This document shows positions 8,950-17,449 of a stretch of DNA of 64,000 bases, one piece after another; position 1 is the stretch's first letter; each line of letters opens with the position of its first letter. Location: positions 124,001 to 188,000 of the forward strand of contig JBCDAV010000002.1 in assembly GCA_039184865.1 (NCBI GenBank). Direction: 5' to 3'. The notes under the pieces were generated by a model, which made no database searches, was not told the DNA's origin, and worked only from the letters and a program-made list of their open reading frames with translations. The translations under genes and the position numbers were made by a program. The stretch comes from Thermohalobaculum sp039184865 (GTDB lineage Bacteria; Pseudomonadota; Alphaproteobacteria; Rhodobacterales; Rhodobacteraceae).

Positions 8950-9720
8950 TTACACCGGCGGCAGCGCGAGGAGGTCGAGATGGCCGATTCGCACTGTTTC
9001 TGCTGTTCGCCGCGCCTGCTTCCAATCATTTGCAATGCTACCGACTTTGTCGCGGATCGCATCGGATGTTCCGTCGGCAAGTGCCGCTATCAGATCCGCG
9101 TCACGTGAATTCGATAGATCCCAATCGCTCTTGGCTTGGAAGGTCGTATAGCCCTTCGCCGCGAACGCGGCCGCAAGGGCACTGGTTGCTTCAGGGCCGA
9201 GAGCTGCGCCCAAACCCTTGTCGGACCGCTGGTCCGCGAGGAAGGCGCTATGAACTGCCTCGTCCGCCGGGTGCGCGGGCGTCCACTCCTCCTCGCCATC
9301 ATAGGTCAGGACGGTGTAGAAGGCCGCGCCGGTCCGGGCAGTGGCCGTCACGATTTCTTCGATCAGGCTTTTCCCGACGAGGTCGAAGAACGCCGATGCC
9401 GTGATCAGATCGAATGGTCCGTCGAGAACGGCTTCCATCTCGCGCGCCAGATCGACTTGATGGGTTTCGAAGGTGACGCCGTCTTCCGCGTCGATCTGGC
9501 CCAGAAGGTCCGCGTCATTGTCGGTGAGTATCCAGTGCTGATCCCGTCCCAGAAGTTGGCTGGTGAGGCGCATATTGGCGCCGGCTCCCGAGCCAAGATC
9601 CAGAACACGCAAACCTTTGCTGTTCCCGAAGTGCTGCTCAAGCCGCTTAGCAAGCTCCCGATTTCGGGCGCGCTCATCAGCTTCTGCGCGCAGACTCAAC
9701 CACTCTGAACTAAAGCTCAT
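8950..9720 (-). CDS. Class I SAM-dependent methyltransferase
   Basis: A 256-residue protein with a Rossmann-like SAM-binding motif I near residue 40 (LRVLDLGSGAGANMRL). An acidic post-I strand follows (WILTDNDADLL), then motif IV-like FDLITASAFFDLV. The ATG at 9720 overlaps the stop of the glycosyltransferase by four bases, so the two are translationally coupled. It is the last gene of the minus-strand operon MDR dehydrogenase - PTPS-like - glycosyltransferase - methyltransferase. A small-molecule substrate made by this operon is likely, but which one cannot be told. Confidence 0.85.
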   Translation of the reverse strand: MSFSSEWLSLRAEADERARNRELAKRLEQHFGNSKGLRVLDLGSGAGANMRLTSQLLGRDQHWILTDNDADLLGQIDAEDGVTFETHQVDLAREMEAVLDGPFDLITASAFFDLVGKSLIEEIVTATARTGAAFYTVLTYDGEEEWTPAHPADEAVHSAFLADQRSDKGLGAALGPEATSALAAAFAAKGYTTFQAKSDWDLSNSRDADLIAALADGTSDAIRDKVGSIANDWKQARRTAETVRIGHLDLLALPPV

Positions 9721-10742
9721 GACTGTCCGGCCGATAGTGCGGCGGCGACTATCGCGGCCGTTTCGGGCCACCTCGTGAGTGTCTGCGCAGCAGTCCAGCA
9801 CCGGCTTGCGAGCGCGTGTCGTGCATCCGCGTCGACGATCAGGTTGTGCAGGGCGTTTTCGAAAGCCTCCGGCGCGACGAGCATCGCAGCACCGGCGGTA
9901 GCCTCCTCGACAGCGGCGCAGGAAAGCCCGAGCACCGGCAGCCCGTGGCTCATGGCTTCCGCGAATGCCATCCCGAACCCCTCGTACTCCGACGCGAGGA
10001 CGAAGAGATCGGCGCTTTGGTAGGCGGCGGTCAAGGCAGGCAATGAGAGGGCGCCTTCGAGGGCAATCCGGTTTTCACACCCGCCTTTCGCAATGAGCGA
10101 CTTCACCCGATCCAGCGTTTCGGCATCGCGATGTGGACCTATGATCCGCAAGGACCATTCTGCCTCGTTTGTAGCGGCGAGTGCCGTGATCAGCCGTTCA
10201 TGGCCCTTTCGCGGTGTCAGCGACCCGACGCTGACGATCCGGCACGGTCCATTCGCCATTGCCCGTGGAGCTGTATCGGTGCCGGGCCGGGCAACGGTCA
10301 GCCGATCCGGTGAGACCCCGTAATCGTTCCTCAGGATCTGGCCGGTCGCTTCGCTTGTCGTGATGACATGATCGCAGGCCGCAAGAGCCTCGCGTTCTGC
10401 GGTTACCAGCGAAGCGCGTCGTCGATCTCCCAGACCAGTCTCCAGAGCCAGCGGGTGATGGCACAACATCACCTTACGCGAGCGGATTCGGTGAAGAGAG
10501 TCGCGGGGCAGCACGCCGCCGGCGAGCCCGTCGATCAGCACGGGCGCTGCGTCGTCCAGGTCGTCGAAGATGCTTCCAGTAGCTTCGATATCCGCAGTGC
10601 TCGGCTCCGGAAATGTCGACGGCAGTTGCACCGCGCGCAAGTCGATGCCGCGCGCCGGTGCCTCGCGGATCAGGCGGCGCGCATAGACATACCCGCCGGT
10701 GGGCGTCGCCAGATCGCCGGGAATAGCGAAATACGCCAGCAC
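9717..10742 (-). CDS. GT4-family glycosyltransferase
   Basis: A 341-residue GT-B glycosyltransferase. The N-terminal acceptor domain starts YFAIPGDLATPTGGYVYARR. The donor domain has IVSVGSLTPRKGHERLI and the E-x7-E signature in SEYEGFGMAFAEAMSHG, typical of retaining GT4 enzymes. Cytoplasmic; a nucleotide sugar donor is expected from the family. It begins four bases after the PTPS-like gene stop and overlaps the methyltransferase, so all belong to one transcript. The combination with a pterin-synthase homologue raises the possibility of a glycosylated pterin-like product; that is inference. Confidence 0.87.
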   Translation of the reverse strand: MLAYFAIPGDLATPTGGYVYARRLIREAPARGIDLRAVQLPSTFPEPSTADIEATGSIFDDLDDAAPVLIDGLAGGVLPRDSLHRIRSRKVMLCHHPLALETGLGDRRRASLVTAEREALAACDHVITTSEATGQILRNDYGVSPDRLTVARPGTDTAPRAMANGPCRIVSVGSLTPRKGHERLITALAATNEAEWSLRIIGPHRDAETLDRVKSLIAKGGCENRIALEGALSLPALTAAYQSADLFVLASEYEGFGMAFAEAMSHGLPVLGLSCAAVEEATAGAAMLVAPEAFENALHNLIVDADARHALASRCWTAAQTLTRWPETAAIVAAALSAGQS

Positions 10743-10746
10743 GAGA

Positions 10747-11145
10747 TCAGAGATCGCCTTCGTACCAGGCCTTGGCGACGTGGCTTTCGTTCAGCGTCAC
10801 GCGGATCTTCTGCAAACCGTCCGATCCCGGACCGAGTTCACCGTTCCGGGCCGCTTCCGCTGTCCGGTCGAAGACGTACTTGCAGAGAAACTCGGTCGTC
10901 GTCTTGATGCCGGCGAACTCATCCATCGCATCGAGATTCGCGTAGCGAAGCGGCGCAAGCGCCTTCGCGAGCACATCGTGCGCCCGTCCGATATCGACGA
11001 CGATTCCATCTTCGGACAGCGTCTCGCGCAGAAACGCGACATCGATGACGTATGTCGCGCCGTGTAGGTTCTGGGCTGGTCCGAAGACCTCGCCCGGGAT
11101 CGAGTGTGCGAGCATGACGTGATCGCGAACCTCGACTGCAAACAT
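10747..11145 (-). CDS. 6-pyruvoyl-tetrahydropterin synthase / QueD-like protein
   Basis: A 132-residue protein of the PTPS/QueD tunnelling fold. Zinc-ligand histidines are expected in MLAHSIPGEVF and NLHGATYVIDV. YANLDAM and TTTEFLCKYVFD match family positions, and LNESHVAKAWYE carries the conserved glutamate/histidine end. The family usually works on dihydroneopterin triphosphate. It starts 46 bases after the MDR dehydrogenase. No queC/E/F or folate genes are near, so a canonical queuosine role is not supported by context. The family is secure; the reaction is uncertain. Confidence 0.85.
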   Translation of the reverse strand: MFAVEVRDHVMLAHSIPGEVFGPAQNLHGATYVIDVAFLRETLSEDGIVVDIGRAHDVLAKALAPLRYANLDAMDEFAGIKTTTEFLCKYVFDRTAEAARNGELGPGSDGLQKIRVTLNESHVAKAWYEGDL

Positions 11146-11191
11146 TGGGATCTCCTTTTCCGGTTCGCTGCGGATCTAGGGCCGGGCGCGG

Positions 11192-12160
11192 CTACGGGTA
11201 GACAACGCGGGTTGCGATACCGGGAGCCCCGTCGGCAAGCAAGCGCGGCAACGCATCGGGAAGGTCATAAAAGTCTACGGTTTCGGTGATCAGACCATCC
11301 AGCCGTGGATCTGAGAGAGTCTCGAGCGCCAGAGCCAGCCGGTCCCGATAGGAATGTGAGGCCCGGCGACGGGACGCGACGCGGCCAACCTGGCTCGACA
11401 TGAGCGAAACTCGATTCGCATGGAAGTTCCCGCCCAATGCCACGGAAACCTCGCGGTCGCCATACCAACTGAGCTCAATCACCCGCCCCTCGAAACCCGC
11501 AGCATCGATAGCCGTCTGAAGTCCGCTACTGCTCGCGGAAGTGTGGAAGACGAGGTCGTAGCCCTCCCGCTCTATGGCATCAGGTTTCAAAAAGCTCACA
11601 GAGAAGTCATCCGCTTTGACACCGGTTTCCGCCCGAATGTCCGTTATATGCGCTGAAACATCGACCCGACGGGAGAGCAATGCGGCAATGAGCCAGCCGA
11701 GCAGACCAGCGCCGACAATCAGGCATTTCGCGCCAGGCTGCAGGTCGGCGTCCCAGATAGCGTTGAGCGCAGTCTCGGCGTTGGCGGCAAGCACCGCGCG
11801 GTCTGGCGGCAAATCGTCCGGAAGCGGCAGCAGCATGCCGGGATCGGCGCGAAAGAGCGTTTGATGCGGGTGCAGACAGAAGACATGCCGTCCGGCGAGC
11901 TGTTCCGGCCCGTCCTCGACGCGGCCGACAGCGGCGTATCCGTAACGCACCGGAAACGGAAAATCGCCCACCTGCAGAGGTGCACGCATCCGCGTGAACT
12001 CGCTCTCTGGGACTTTTCCGTTGAAGACCAAGCGTTCGGTGCCGCGGCTGATCCCCGAATAGAGCGCCCGCACCAGGACGCCCTCTTGGCCAACATTTAC
12101 CTCTTCGATCCGGCTCGTGCCTGGACCGGTGTACACCAGAGCGTGTGCGCTTTCTTGCAT
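11192..12160 (-). CDS. Zinc-free MDR (alcohol dehydrogenase-like) oxidoreductase
   Basis: A 322-residue medium-chain dehydrogenase/reductase. The NAD(P)-binding signature CLIVGAGLLGWLIAAL is clear. The usual GHE zinc motif is replaced (VRYGYAAVG) and no structural-zinc cysteine quartet is visible, so it should be a zinc-independent member. The ATG at 12160 begins MQESAHALVYTGPGTSRIEE. It is the first gene of the PTPS/glycosyltransferase/methyltransferase operon and is divergent from opgH, with 80 bases between starts that must hold both promoters. The substrate is unknown. Confidence 0.83.
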   Translation of the reverse strand: MQESAHALVYTGPGTSRIEEVNVGQEGVLVRALYSGISRGTERLVFNGKVPESEFTRMRAPLQVGDFPFPVRYGYAAVGRVEDGPEQLAGRHVFCLHPHQTLFRADPGMLLPLPDDLPPDRAVLAANAETALNAIWDADLQPGAKCLIVGAGLLGWLIAALLSRRVDVSAHITDIRAETGVKADDFSVSFLKPDAIEREGYDLVFHTSASSSGLQTAIDAAGFEGRVIELSWYGDREVSVALGGNFHANRVSLMSSQVGRVASRRRASHSYRDRLALALETLSDPRLDGLITETVDFYDLPDALPRLLADGAPGIATRVVYP

Positions 12161-12240
12161 GTGACCGCGAGGCTTGAATCTTTTTTGTTGCACTGCACAT
12201 ACCGGTGGCAGGGGGCGACGTCCAGAAAAGGCGACGTGAG

Positions 12241-14079
12241 ATGAACCAGATTGCCAGATCCACGCAGGCTCACGCTCGCGCCCAACCGATCGACATCCCG
12301 GACCTGCTTGCGGATCGTGTCGAACCCCATCGAACTCCAACCGGCCTTCAGGACGTCAGAGACCTGACGCGTCGCCGGGCAACGGTCTTCGCGCTCAACG
12401 CCGTAACGCTCGCAGCGCTGTCCTGGCTTCTGGCGAAGGCGTTTGCCATGGGTGGCTGGTCGACGTCGGATATCGTGATCTTCGTGTGTTTCCTGATCGG
12501 TGCGCCATGGACCGTAATGGGGATGTGGAACGCGGTGATCGGGATCTGGCTGCTGCACGGACGGCGCGACGGCCTGAATGCAGTGGCCCCGCATCTGCGC
12601 GCCATGGAGAATGTCGGTTCGTTGACATCGCGGACGGCTCTCGCGATGACCGTCCGCAACGAATGCCCACGTCGTTCGTTCGAACGGCTGGCGGAGATGC
12701 GAGCGGGCCTGGATGCAACCGGGCACGGCGCTCACTTCGATATCTTCATTCTATCGGACACGTCCGACCCAGCGGTCGCAGCCGACGAGGAGCGCCTGTT
12801 CGCCGAGATGCGCGAAGCCCTCGGCGGTGCCCGCGCAACCTATCGCCGTCGCGCACGGAACACGGGGTTCAAGGCTGGAAATGTCCGCGATTTCCTGCTC
12901 AATCAGGGGCGAGCATACGATCTTTACCTGCCGCTCGACAGCGACAGCCTGATGTCGGGCGAGGCCATCGTGAAGATGGTTCGCGTCATGGAAGCGCATC
13001 CGCGGATCGGTATCCTCCAATCGCTGGTCGTCGGGTCGGTTGCGACGAGCGCGTTCGCGCGGATCTTCCAGTTCGGTATGCGCCACGGCATGCGCTCGTT
13101 CACAATGGGGGCTACGTGGTGGCAGGGCGATTGCGGGCCCTATTGGGGGCACAACGCGTTGATCCGAGCCGCGGCGTTCCGGCGCCATTGCAGGCTTCCA
13201 ACGCTGCCGGGGAAACCTCCCCTCGGGGGTCATATCCTCAGCCATGATCAGGTCGAGGCGGCTCTGATGCGGCGCGCGGGTTACGAGGTTCGCGTGATGC
13301 CCGTCGAGACCGAAAGCTATGAGGACAATCCCCCGACCTTGATGGACTTCACCAAACGCGATCTGCGCTGGTGTCAGGGCAACATGCAGTACTTCCCGCT
13401 GCTGCGGATGCGCGGTCTGCGTCCGACATCGCGGTTCCAGATTTTCCAGGCGATCATGATGTACTTCGGAGCGCCAGCCTGGATGGTGATGACCATTGCA
13501 GCGGCGAGCAAACTGTTGATCGACGATGCGGGCGGTATCGATCTCGCCTTCGGGATCGCGATGTTCTTCATCATGTTCGCGGTATCGCTGGTGCCCAAGC
13601 TGATGGGTCTGCTCGATATCGCGCTGACCCGGGGCGGTGTGGCACGGTACGGCGGCAGCCTGCGCTTTGCTGTGAGTGGCCTTCTGGAAGCGCTGTTCTC
13701 GATCCTGATGGCGCCCGTCGTTGCGTTCCGGGTGACGCTGTTCCTGATCGGGCTTGCTTTCGGCAAATCGATCATCTGGGGCGGACAGAACCGCGATGCC
13801 TATTCGCTGAGCTGGTCCGACGCATGGCGCGGGCTGTGGCCGCAGGTTCTCTTCGGGAAGGTGCTCTTCATGGCGATCCTGATGTTGGCGGGCCCTGCCA
13901 CGTTGCCGTGGGCGCTGCCGATGATCACCGGATTGTGCCTGGCGGCGCCGTTCGCTGTATTCACTGCGAGCCCGCGTTTCGGTGCCTGGGCTCAGCGCAT
14001 TGGCCTTTGTGCAGTGCCTGAGGAAGTGATCGCTCGCGAACCCGCACCGGCACTCCCGATGCGGTCAGCGCGGGCCTGA
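12241..14079 (+). CDS. opgH: Glucans biosynthesis glucosyltransferase H (OpgH/MdoH)
   Basis: A 612-residue polytopic inner-membrane GT2 enzyme. After an N-terminal cytoplasmic stretch there are two membrane helices (about residues 45-100), then the catalytic loop. The loop has LPLDSDSLMSG near residue 233, the nucleotide-sugar aspartates, HDQVEAALMRRAG, and RWCQGNMQYF near residue 376. Further C-terminal helices follow. OpgH polymerises beta-1,2-glucose for osmoregulated periplasmic glucans. The ATG at 12241 was chosen; an upstream in-frame start at 12205 lacks a better ribosome site. The usual partner opgG is not adjacent. Confidence 0.93.
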   Translation: MNQIARSTQAHARAQPIDIPDLLADRVEPHRTPTGLQDVRDLTRRRATVFALNAVTLAALSWLLAKAFAMGGWSTSDIVIFVCFLIGAPWTVMGMWNAVIGIWLLHGRRDGLNAVAPHLRAMENVGSLTSRTALAMTVRNECPRRSFERLAEMRAGLDATGHGAHFDIFILSDTSDPAVAADEERLFAEMREALGGARATYRRRARNTGFKAGNVRDFLLNQGRAYDLYLPLDSDSLMSGEAIVKMVRVMEAHPRIGILQSLVVGSVATSAFARIFQFGMRHGMRSFTMGATWWQGDCGPYWGHNALIRAAAFRRHCRLPTLPGKPPLGGHILSHDQVEAALMRRAGYEVRVMPVETESYEDNPPTLMDFTKRDLRWCQGNMQYFPLLRMRGLRPTSRFQIFQAIMMYFGAPAWMVMTIAAASKLLIDDAGGIDLAFGIAMFFIMFAVSLVPKLMGLLDIALTRGGVARYGGSLRFAVSGLLEALFSILMAPVVAFRVTLFLIGLAFGKSIIWGGQNRDAYSLSWSDAWRGLWPQVLFGKVLFMAILMLAGPATLPWALPMITGLCLAAPFAVFTASPRFGAWAQRIGLCAVPEEVIAREPAPALPMRSARA

Positions 14080-14092
14080 CGCGACGGTTGGC

Positions 14093-15190
14093 TCAGGCAA
14101 CCGGAGCCTGATCGGCGCCATCTGCTTCGAGATCAAAGAACCCGGAGCCGATCGTGTGCCGATCCGGCACGAAGCCGGTGCAAAGCGGCGCGAGACTTGC
14201 GAGTATACGTTCGGACGACACGCCGAGGCGAGCCGACAGACCAGCCACGAGTCTTCCGATGACGTCCCTGCGTGCGATGCCTTGTTCGTCAAGCTGCACA
14301 AGTGCCTCCAGTATCTCGGGCCGGTCCGCTGATGCTTCGCGCATAGCGGTCAGGCTGACGATCTGATCACTCGACAGGGTGTCAGCGTGCGGCTCGGATA
14401 TCGGTCCAAAGCGCTTCAGCAACTCCTCCTGCATCCTCTGCGTCGCGTTTGTGTTCTTGCTCTCGAGCTTTACCGCCTCGAGGGCAATCCACGCTTCGCG
14501 CACTGACAGCGTTCCCCATGCGAGATGAGGCTCCATCGCCGCGAGGGTCGTCTCGACGCGAACCGTGTCTTCGGTTTCGGATGCCTGCGAGTGCTCGGCG
14601 GCATGCAGATCGATCGCGCGCCGCGCCGCCGCCGCGCCGCCGGGCAGATCCTCACAAGGATCGTCGTCGAGATACAGAATGCGCTCGGACACGATGCGCC
14701 CCGGCGTGACGCCGTGGGCAATCATGATGTCGGGAGCCGGCTCGGGGTCTGACGCGAGCACGTCGTGCCAGTCAGCCGCCTCACCGTCAGGCGCATAGCC
14801 GTCGCCGATGCTCGGGATCGTCTTCCACGGAATCCCGGCCTCATCGAGCCAGCTCTGAACCTCGGCGTCGCGATCGGCTTCCCACTGGCTTGCGCACCCT
14901 GCGTGCGACCAGACGACGACGTCACGCGATTTTTCCTGGAGCGTCTGGATCGCATCGATGGCCGTTCCGGTGCGCACGATGAGCGGCGCACCGATGACGG
15001 CAAGCTGAGACCGCAGGGACATGATCGCACGCGACGCGAACCGCCATTGGCGACCGCTCGCGAACGATTGCTGCCAATACTCGGGCTCTACTATGACTAG
15101 TGGGGCGACAAGGCCGCTTTCGACAGCATTCAGCAAGGGCTGATGGTCCGTGACCCTAAGATCCCGTCGAAACCAGACGATGTTTAGCAA
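14093..15190 (-). CDS. Photolyase/cryptochrome-like protein lacking most of the FAD domain
   Basis: A 365-residue protein. Residues 1-130 are a typical photolyase alpha/beta antenna domain (NIVWFRRDLRVTDHQPLLNA; VWSHAGCASQWEADRD). Around residue 220, MEPHLAWGTLSVREAW matches the beginning of the helical FAD domain. After that the sequence no longer matches: the conserved FAD and DNA-binding motifs (such as the W-x-G-x-T-G-x-P and MRQL segments) are absent, and the protein ends about 100-150 residues early. The other minus frames show no continuation, so a single frameshift does not explain it. It is convergent with opgH, 13 bases away. It could be a degenerate photolyase or a repurposed sensor. 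Confidence 0.7.
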   Translation of the reverse strand: MLNIVWFRRDLRVTDHQPLLNAVESGLVAPLVIVEPEYWQQSFASGRQWRFASRAIMSLRSQLAVIGAPLIVRTGTAIDAIQTLQEKSRDVVVWSHAGCASQWEADRDAEVQSWLDEAGIPWKTIPSIGDGYAPDGEAADWHDVLASDPEPAPDIMIAHGVTPGRIVSERILYLDDDPCEDLPGGAAAARRAIDLHAAEHSQASETEDTVRVETTLAAMEPHLAWGTLSVREAWIALEAVKLESKNTNATQRMQEELLKRFGPISEPHADTLSSDQIVSLTAMREASADRPEILEALVQLDEQGIARRDVIGRLVAGLSARLGVSSERILASLAPLCTGFVPDRHTIGSGFFDLEADGADQAPVA

Positions 15191-15302
15191 TTATTTCCTC
15201 CCGACACGCCCTTATCGAAGCACGCTACGGGAGGGTCAAGTGTTCAGTTTCTGGGCATCACCGATGCGCGATCACACGCCCGTCATGTGCCTCCGCGACG
15301 GC

Positions 15303-15632
15303 TCAGTCGGTCTCTTCCATCAGTTCCGATTTGGCCTCGGTCATGAAGCTGGCCATCATCTCACGGACGTCGGATTCGGTGACGTCGGCGCCCTTTGCAC
15401 TCAGGTCGCCCCAGACCTTTCGGAAGACATCCTCGTCCCCGGCTTCCTCGAAGTCGGCGGTGATGACCTCCTGCGCATAGCTCATTGCCTCGTCGGGCTT
15501 CATGATGCCCATCTTGCCGGCCGCCCACAGGCCCAGCTTCTTGTTGCGCCGCGCCTCGGCCTTGAACTGCATCTCCGCGTCATGGGCGAATTTGCGCTCG
15601 AAGCCCTTTTCGCGGTCATCCATCGTCGACAT
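15303..15632 (-). CDS. F1-ATPase zeta-subunit-type inhibitor (DUF1476)
   Basis: A 109-residue protein with the DUF1476 pattern. It starts MSTMDDREKGFERKFAHDAE, then ARRNKKLGLWAAGKMG, then ADFEEAGDEDVFRKV, and an acidic helical C terminus. In Paracoccus and relatives this family is the zeta subunit, whose N terminus inhibits ATP hydrolysis by the F1 motor. The ATG at 15632 gives the canonical N terminus. It lies alone between the photolyase-like gene and the pot operon, on the same strand as both, and is not near ATP synthase genes here, which is usual for this subunit. Confidence 0.88.
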   Translation of the reverse strand: MSTMDDREKGFERKFAHDAEMQFKAEARRNKKLGLWAAGKMGIMKPDEAMSYAQEVITADFEEAGDEDVFRKVWGDLSAKGADVTESDVREMMASFMTEAKSELMEETD

Positions 15633-15700
15633 GGCGGTCCTCGTTCTCTGTCGTCGGTCTGATTTGGATATACGTGTGCCGACCCGGCTTTTGAACTGCG

Positions 15701-16510
15701 TCACGACGCGCTTTGGCGCGGATTTCGCGTCAGGGCAAACGTTGCGATGGCGATGCCGATACCGACCGCGAGGATCATAAGGGTAGCGAGGGCGTTCACA
15801 TCAGGCGACACGCCGAGGCGCACTTTCGAGAACACAACCATCGGCAACGTCGAAGATCCCGGGCCGGACACGAAACTGGCGATCACCAGATCATCGAGCG
15901 ACAGCGTGAAAGCCAGTAACCAGGCCGAGACCAGCGCAGGAGCGATCGAGGGCAGGGTGACATCGAAGAACACCCGGATCGGCCGGGCGCCGAGATCCGA
16001 GGCGGCCTCCTCGATCGAGCGGTCCATGTCCGCCAGTCGTGACTGCACAACGACGGCGACGAATGCCATCCCGAAGGTCGTATGCGCGATGACGATGGTC
16101 GTGAACCCGCGCCCGGCCGGCCAGCCGACCGCGTTCTGCAGCGCGACGAACAGCAAGAGCAGCGAAAGTCCAGTGATCACCTCCGGCATCACGAGCGGCG
16201 CCGTGATCATTCCGCTGAACAGGCCGCGTCCGCGGAAGCGCGCGTATCGCACCATCACAAGGGCTGCCAGCGTCCCCAGGACCAGCGCGAGAGTTGCCGA
16301 AACCAGCGCGATCTTCAGGCTGATCCACGCCGCCCCCAGGATCTGCGGATCGCGGAAAAGCTCGCCGTACCACTTGGTCGAGAACCCGCCCCAGACCGTG
16401 ACCAGCTTCGACTCGTTGAAGCTGTAGATGATAAGGCTGAAGATCGGGACATAGAGGAACAGAAACCCAAGCCCGCCGAGCAGTTTGACCGAAAGTGGCA
16501 GGCGGCTCAT
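15701..16510 (-). CDS. potI: Putrescine/spermidine ABC permease PotI
   Basis: A 269-residue inner-membrane permease with about six helices. Its EAA-type cytoplasmic loop is in EEAASDLGARPIRVFFDVTLP, the contact site for the ATPase. The N terminus (SRLPLSVKLLGGLGFLFLYV) and PEVITGLSLLLLF match PotI/PotC proteins. The ATG at 16510 overlaps the potH stop by four bases. Last gene of potF-potG-potH-potI, all minus strand. Confidence 0.9.
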   Translation of the reverse strand: MSRLPLSVKLLGGLGFLFLYVPIFSLIIYSFNESKLVTVWGGFSTKWYGELFRDPQILGAAWISLKIALVSATLALVLGTLAALVMVRYARFRGRGLFSGMITAPLVMPEVITGLSLLLLFVALQNAVGWPAGRGFTTIVIAHTTFGMAFVAVVVQSRLADMDRSIEEAASDLGARPIRVFFDVTLPSIAPALVSAWLLAFTLSLDDLVIASFVSGPGSSTLPMVVFSKVRLGVSPDVNALATLMILAVGIGIAIATFALTRNPRQSAS

Positions 16511-17400
16511 CCGTCGCCTCCCGCGCGGGTTTCCAGACGCCGGAGCCACATCACTGGTGCCACGACGACGATCAGCATCGCGATTGCAACTGCCGAAGCA
16601 ACCGGCCAGTCGCGGTTGGAGAAGAACTCGGTCCAGAGGACCTTGCCGATCATTAGTGTGTCTGGCCCGCCCAGCAGCGCCGGGATCACGAACTCGCCGA
16701 TTGCCGGGATGAAGACCAGCATGCAGCCCGCGATGATCCCCGGCATCGACAGCGGCAGTGTCACGGTCAGGAATGAGACCCAAGGTTTCGCACCCAGATC
16801 CGAAGCGGCCTCGAGCAGCGACAGATCAAGCTTGGAGAGGTTCGCGTAGAGCGGCAGGATCATGAACGGCAGGTATGTGTAGACGATCCCGATATAGACG
16901 GCGATGTCGGTCTGCAGGATCACCAGCGGCTGATCGATGAGCCCGAGCGATTGCAGCAAGGCGTTCAACGTGCCGTTGCCCTTGAGCAAGCCGATCCAAG
17001 CGTAGACGCGCAGCAGGAACGACGTCCAGAACGGCAGGATCACCAGCATCAGCAGTACGCTCTGCCAAGGCTCGCGTGCCCGCGCGATCACGTAGGCCAT
17101 CGGATAACCGACCAGCAGAGCAAACACGGTCGCGATCGCCGCGATCTTGATCGAGGACAGGTAGGACAGGATGTAGAGCGAGTCCTCGAGCAGGAACGTG
17201 TAGTTGTAGAAGCTCAACTCGATGATCAGCCGTCCGTCTTCCCAACTGAACAGCGGCGTGTAGGGCGGTCGGGCGCGGGCAAGTTCAGCGAACGAGATCT
17301 TCAGGACGACGAGAAACGGCGCGAGAAAGAAGATCAGCAGCCAGATCATCGGCACGGCGATGACCAGCGTGCGGCCATTGCGTTGCAGCCAGCTTCTCAT
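16507..17400 (-). CDS. potH: Putrescine/spermidine ABC permease PotH
   Basis: A 297-residue integral membrane permease. An N-terminal helix (LVIAVPMIWLLIFFLAPFLV) precedes a periplasmic loop, then five further helices. The EAA loop is LLEAASDLGAKPWVSFLTV. With PotI it forms the translocation channel. It starts 49 bases after the potG stop and overlaps potI by four bases. The polyamine specificity is inferred from PotF and the whole gene set. Confidence 0.9.
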   Translation of the reverse strand: MRSWLQRNGRTLVIAVPMIWLLIFFLAPFLVVLKISFAELARARPPYTPLFSWEDGRLIIELSFYNYTFLLEDSLYILSYLSSIKIAAIATVFALLVGYPMAYVIARAREPWQSVLLMLVILPFWTSFLLRVYAWIGLLKGNGTLNALLQSLGLIDQPLVILQTDIAVYIGIVYTYLPFMILPLYANLSKLDLSLLEAASDLGAKPWVSFLTVTLPLSMPGIIAGCMLVFIPAIGEFVIPALLGGPDTLMIGKVLWTEFFSNRDWPVASAVAIAMLIVVVAPVMWLRRLETRAGGDG

Positions 17401-17449
17401 GACCCGGACATCACTGATGGTCTCGCGGACAAGCCTGGCGGGGGCGCGA

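Noticed and set aside
14093..14500. Frameshift to explain the short photolyase
   Set aside because: No other minus frame shows FAD-domain motifs.
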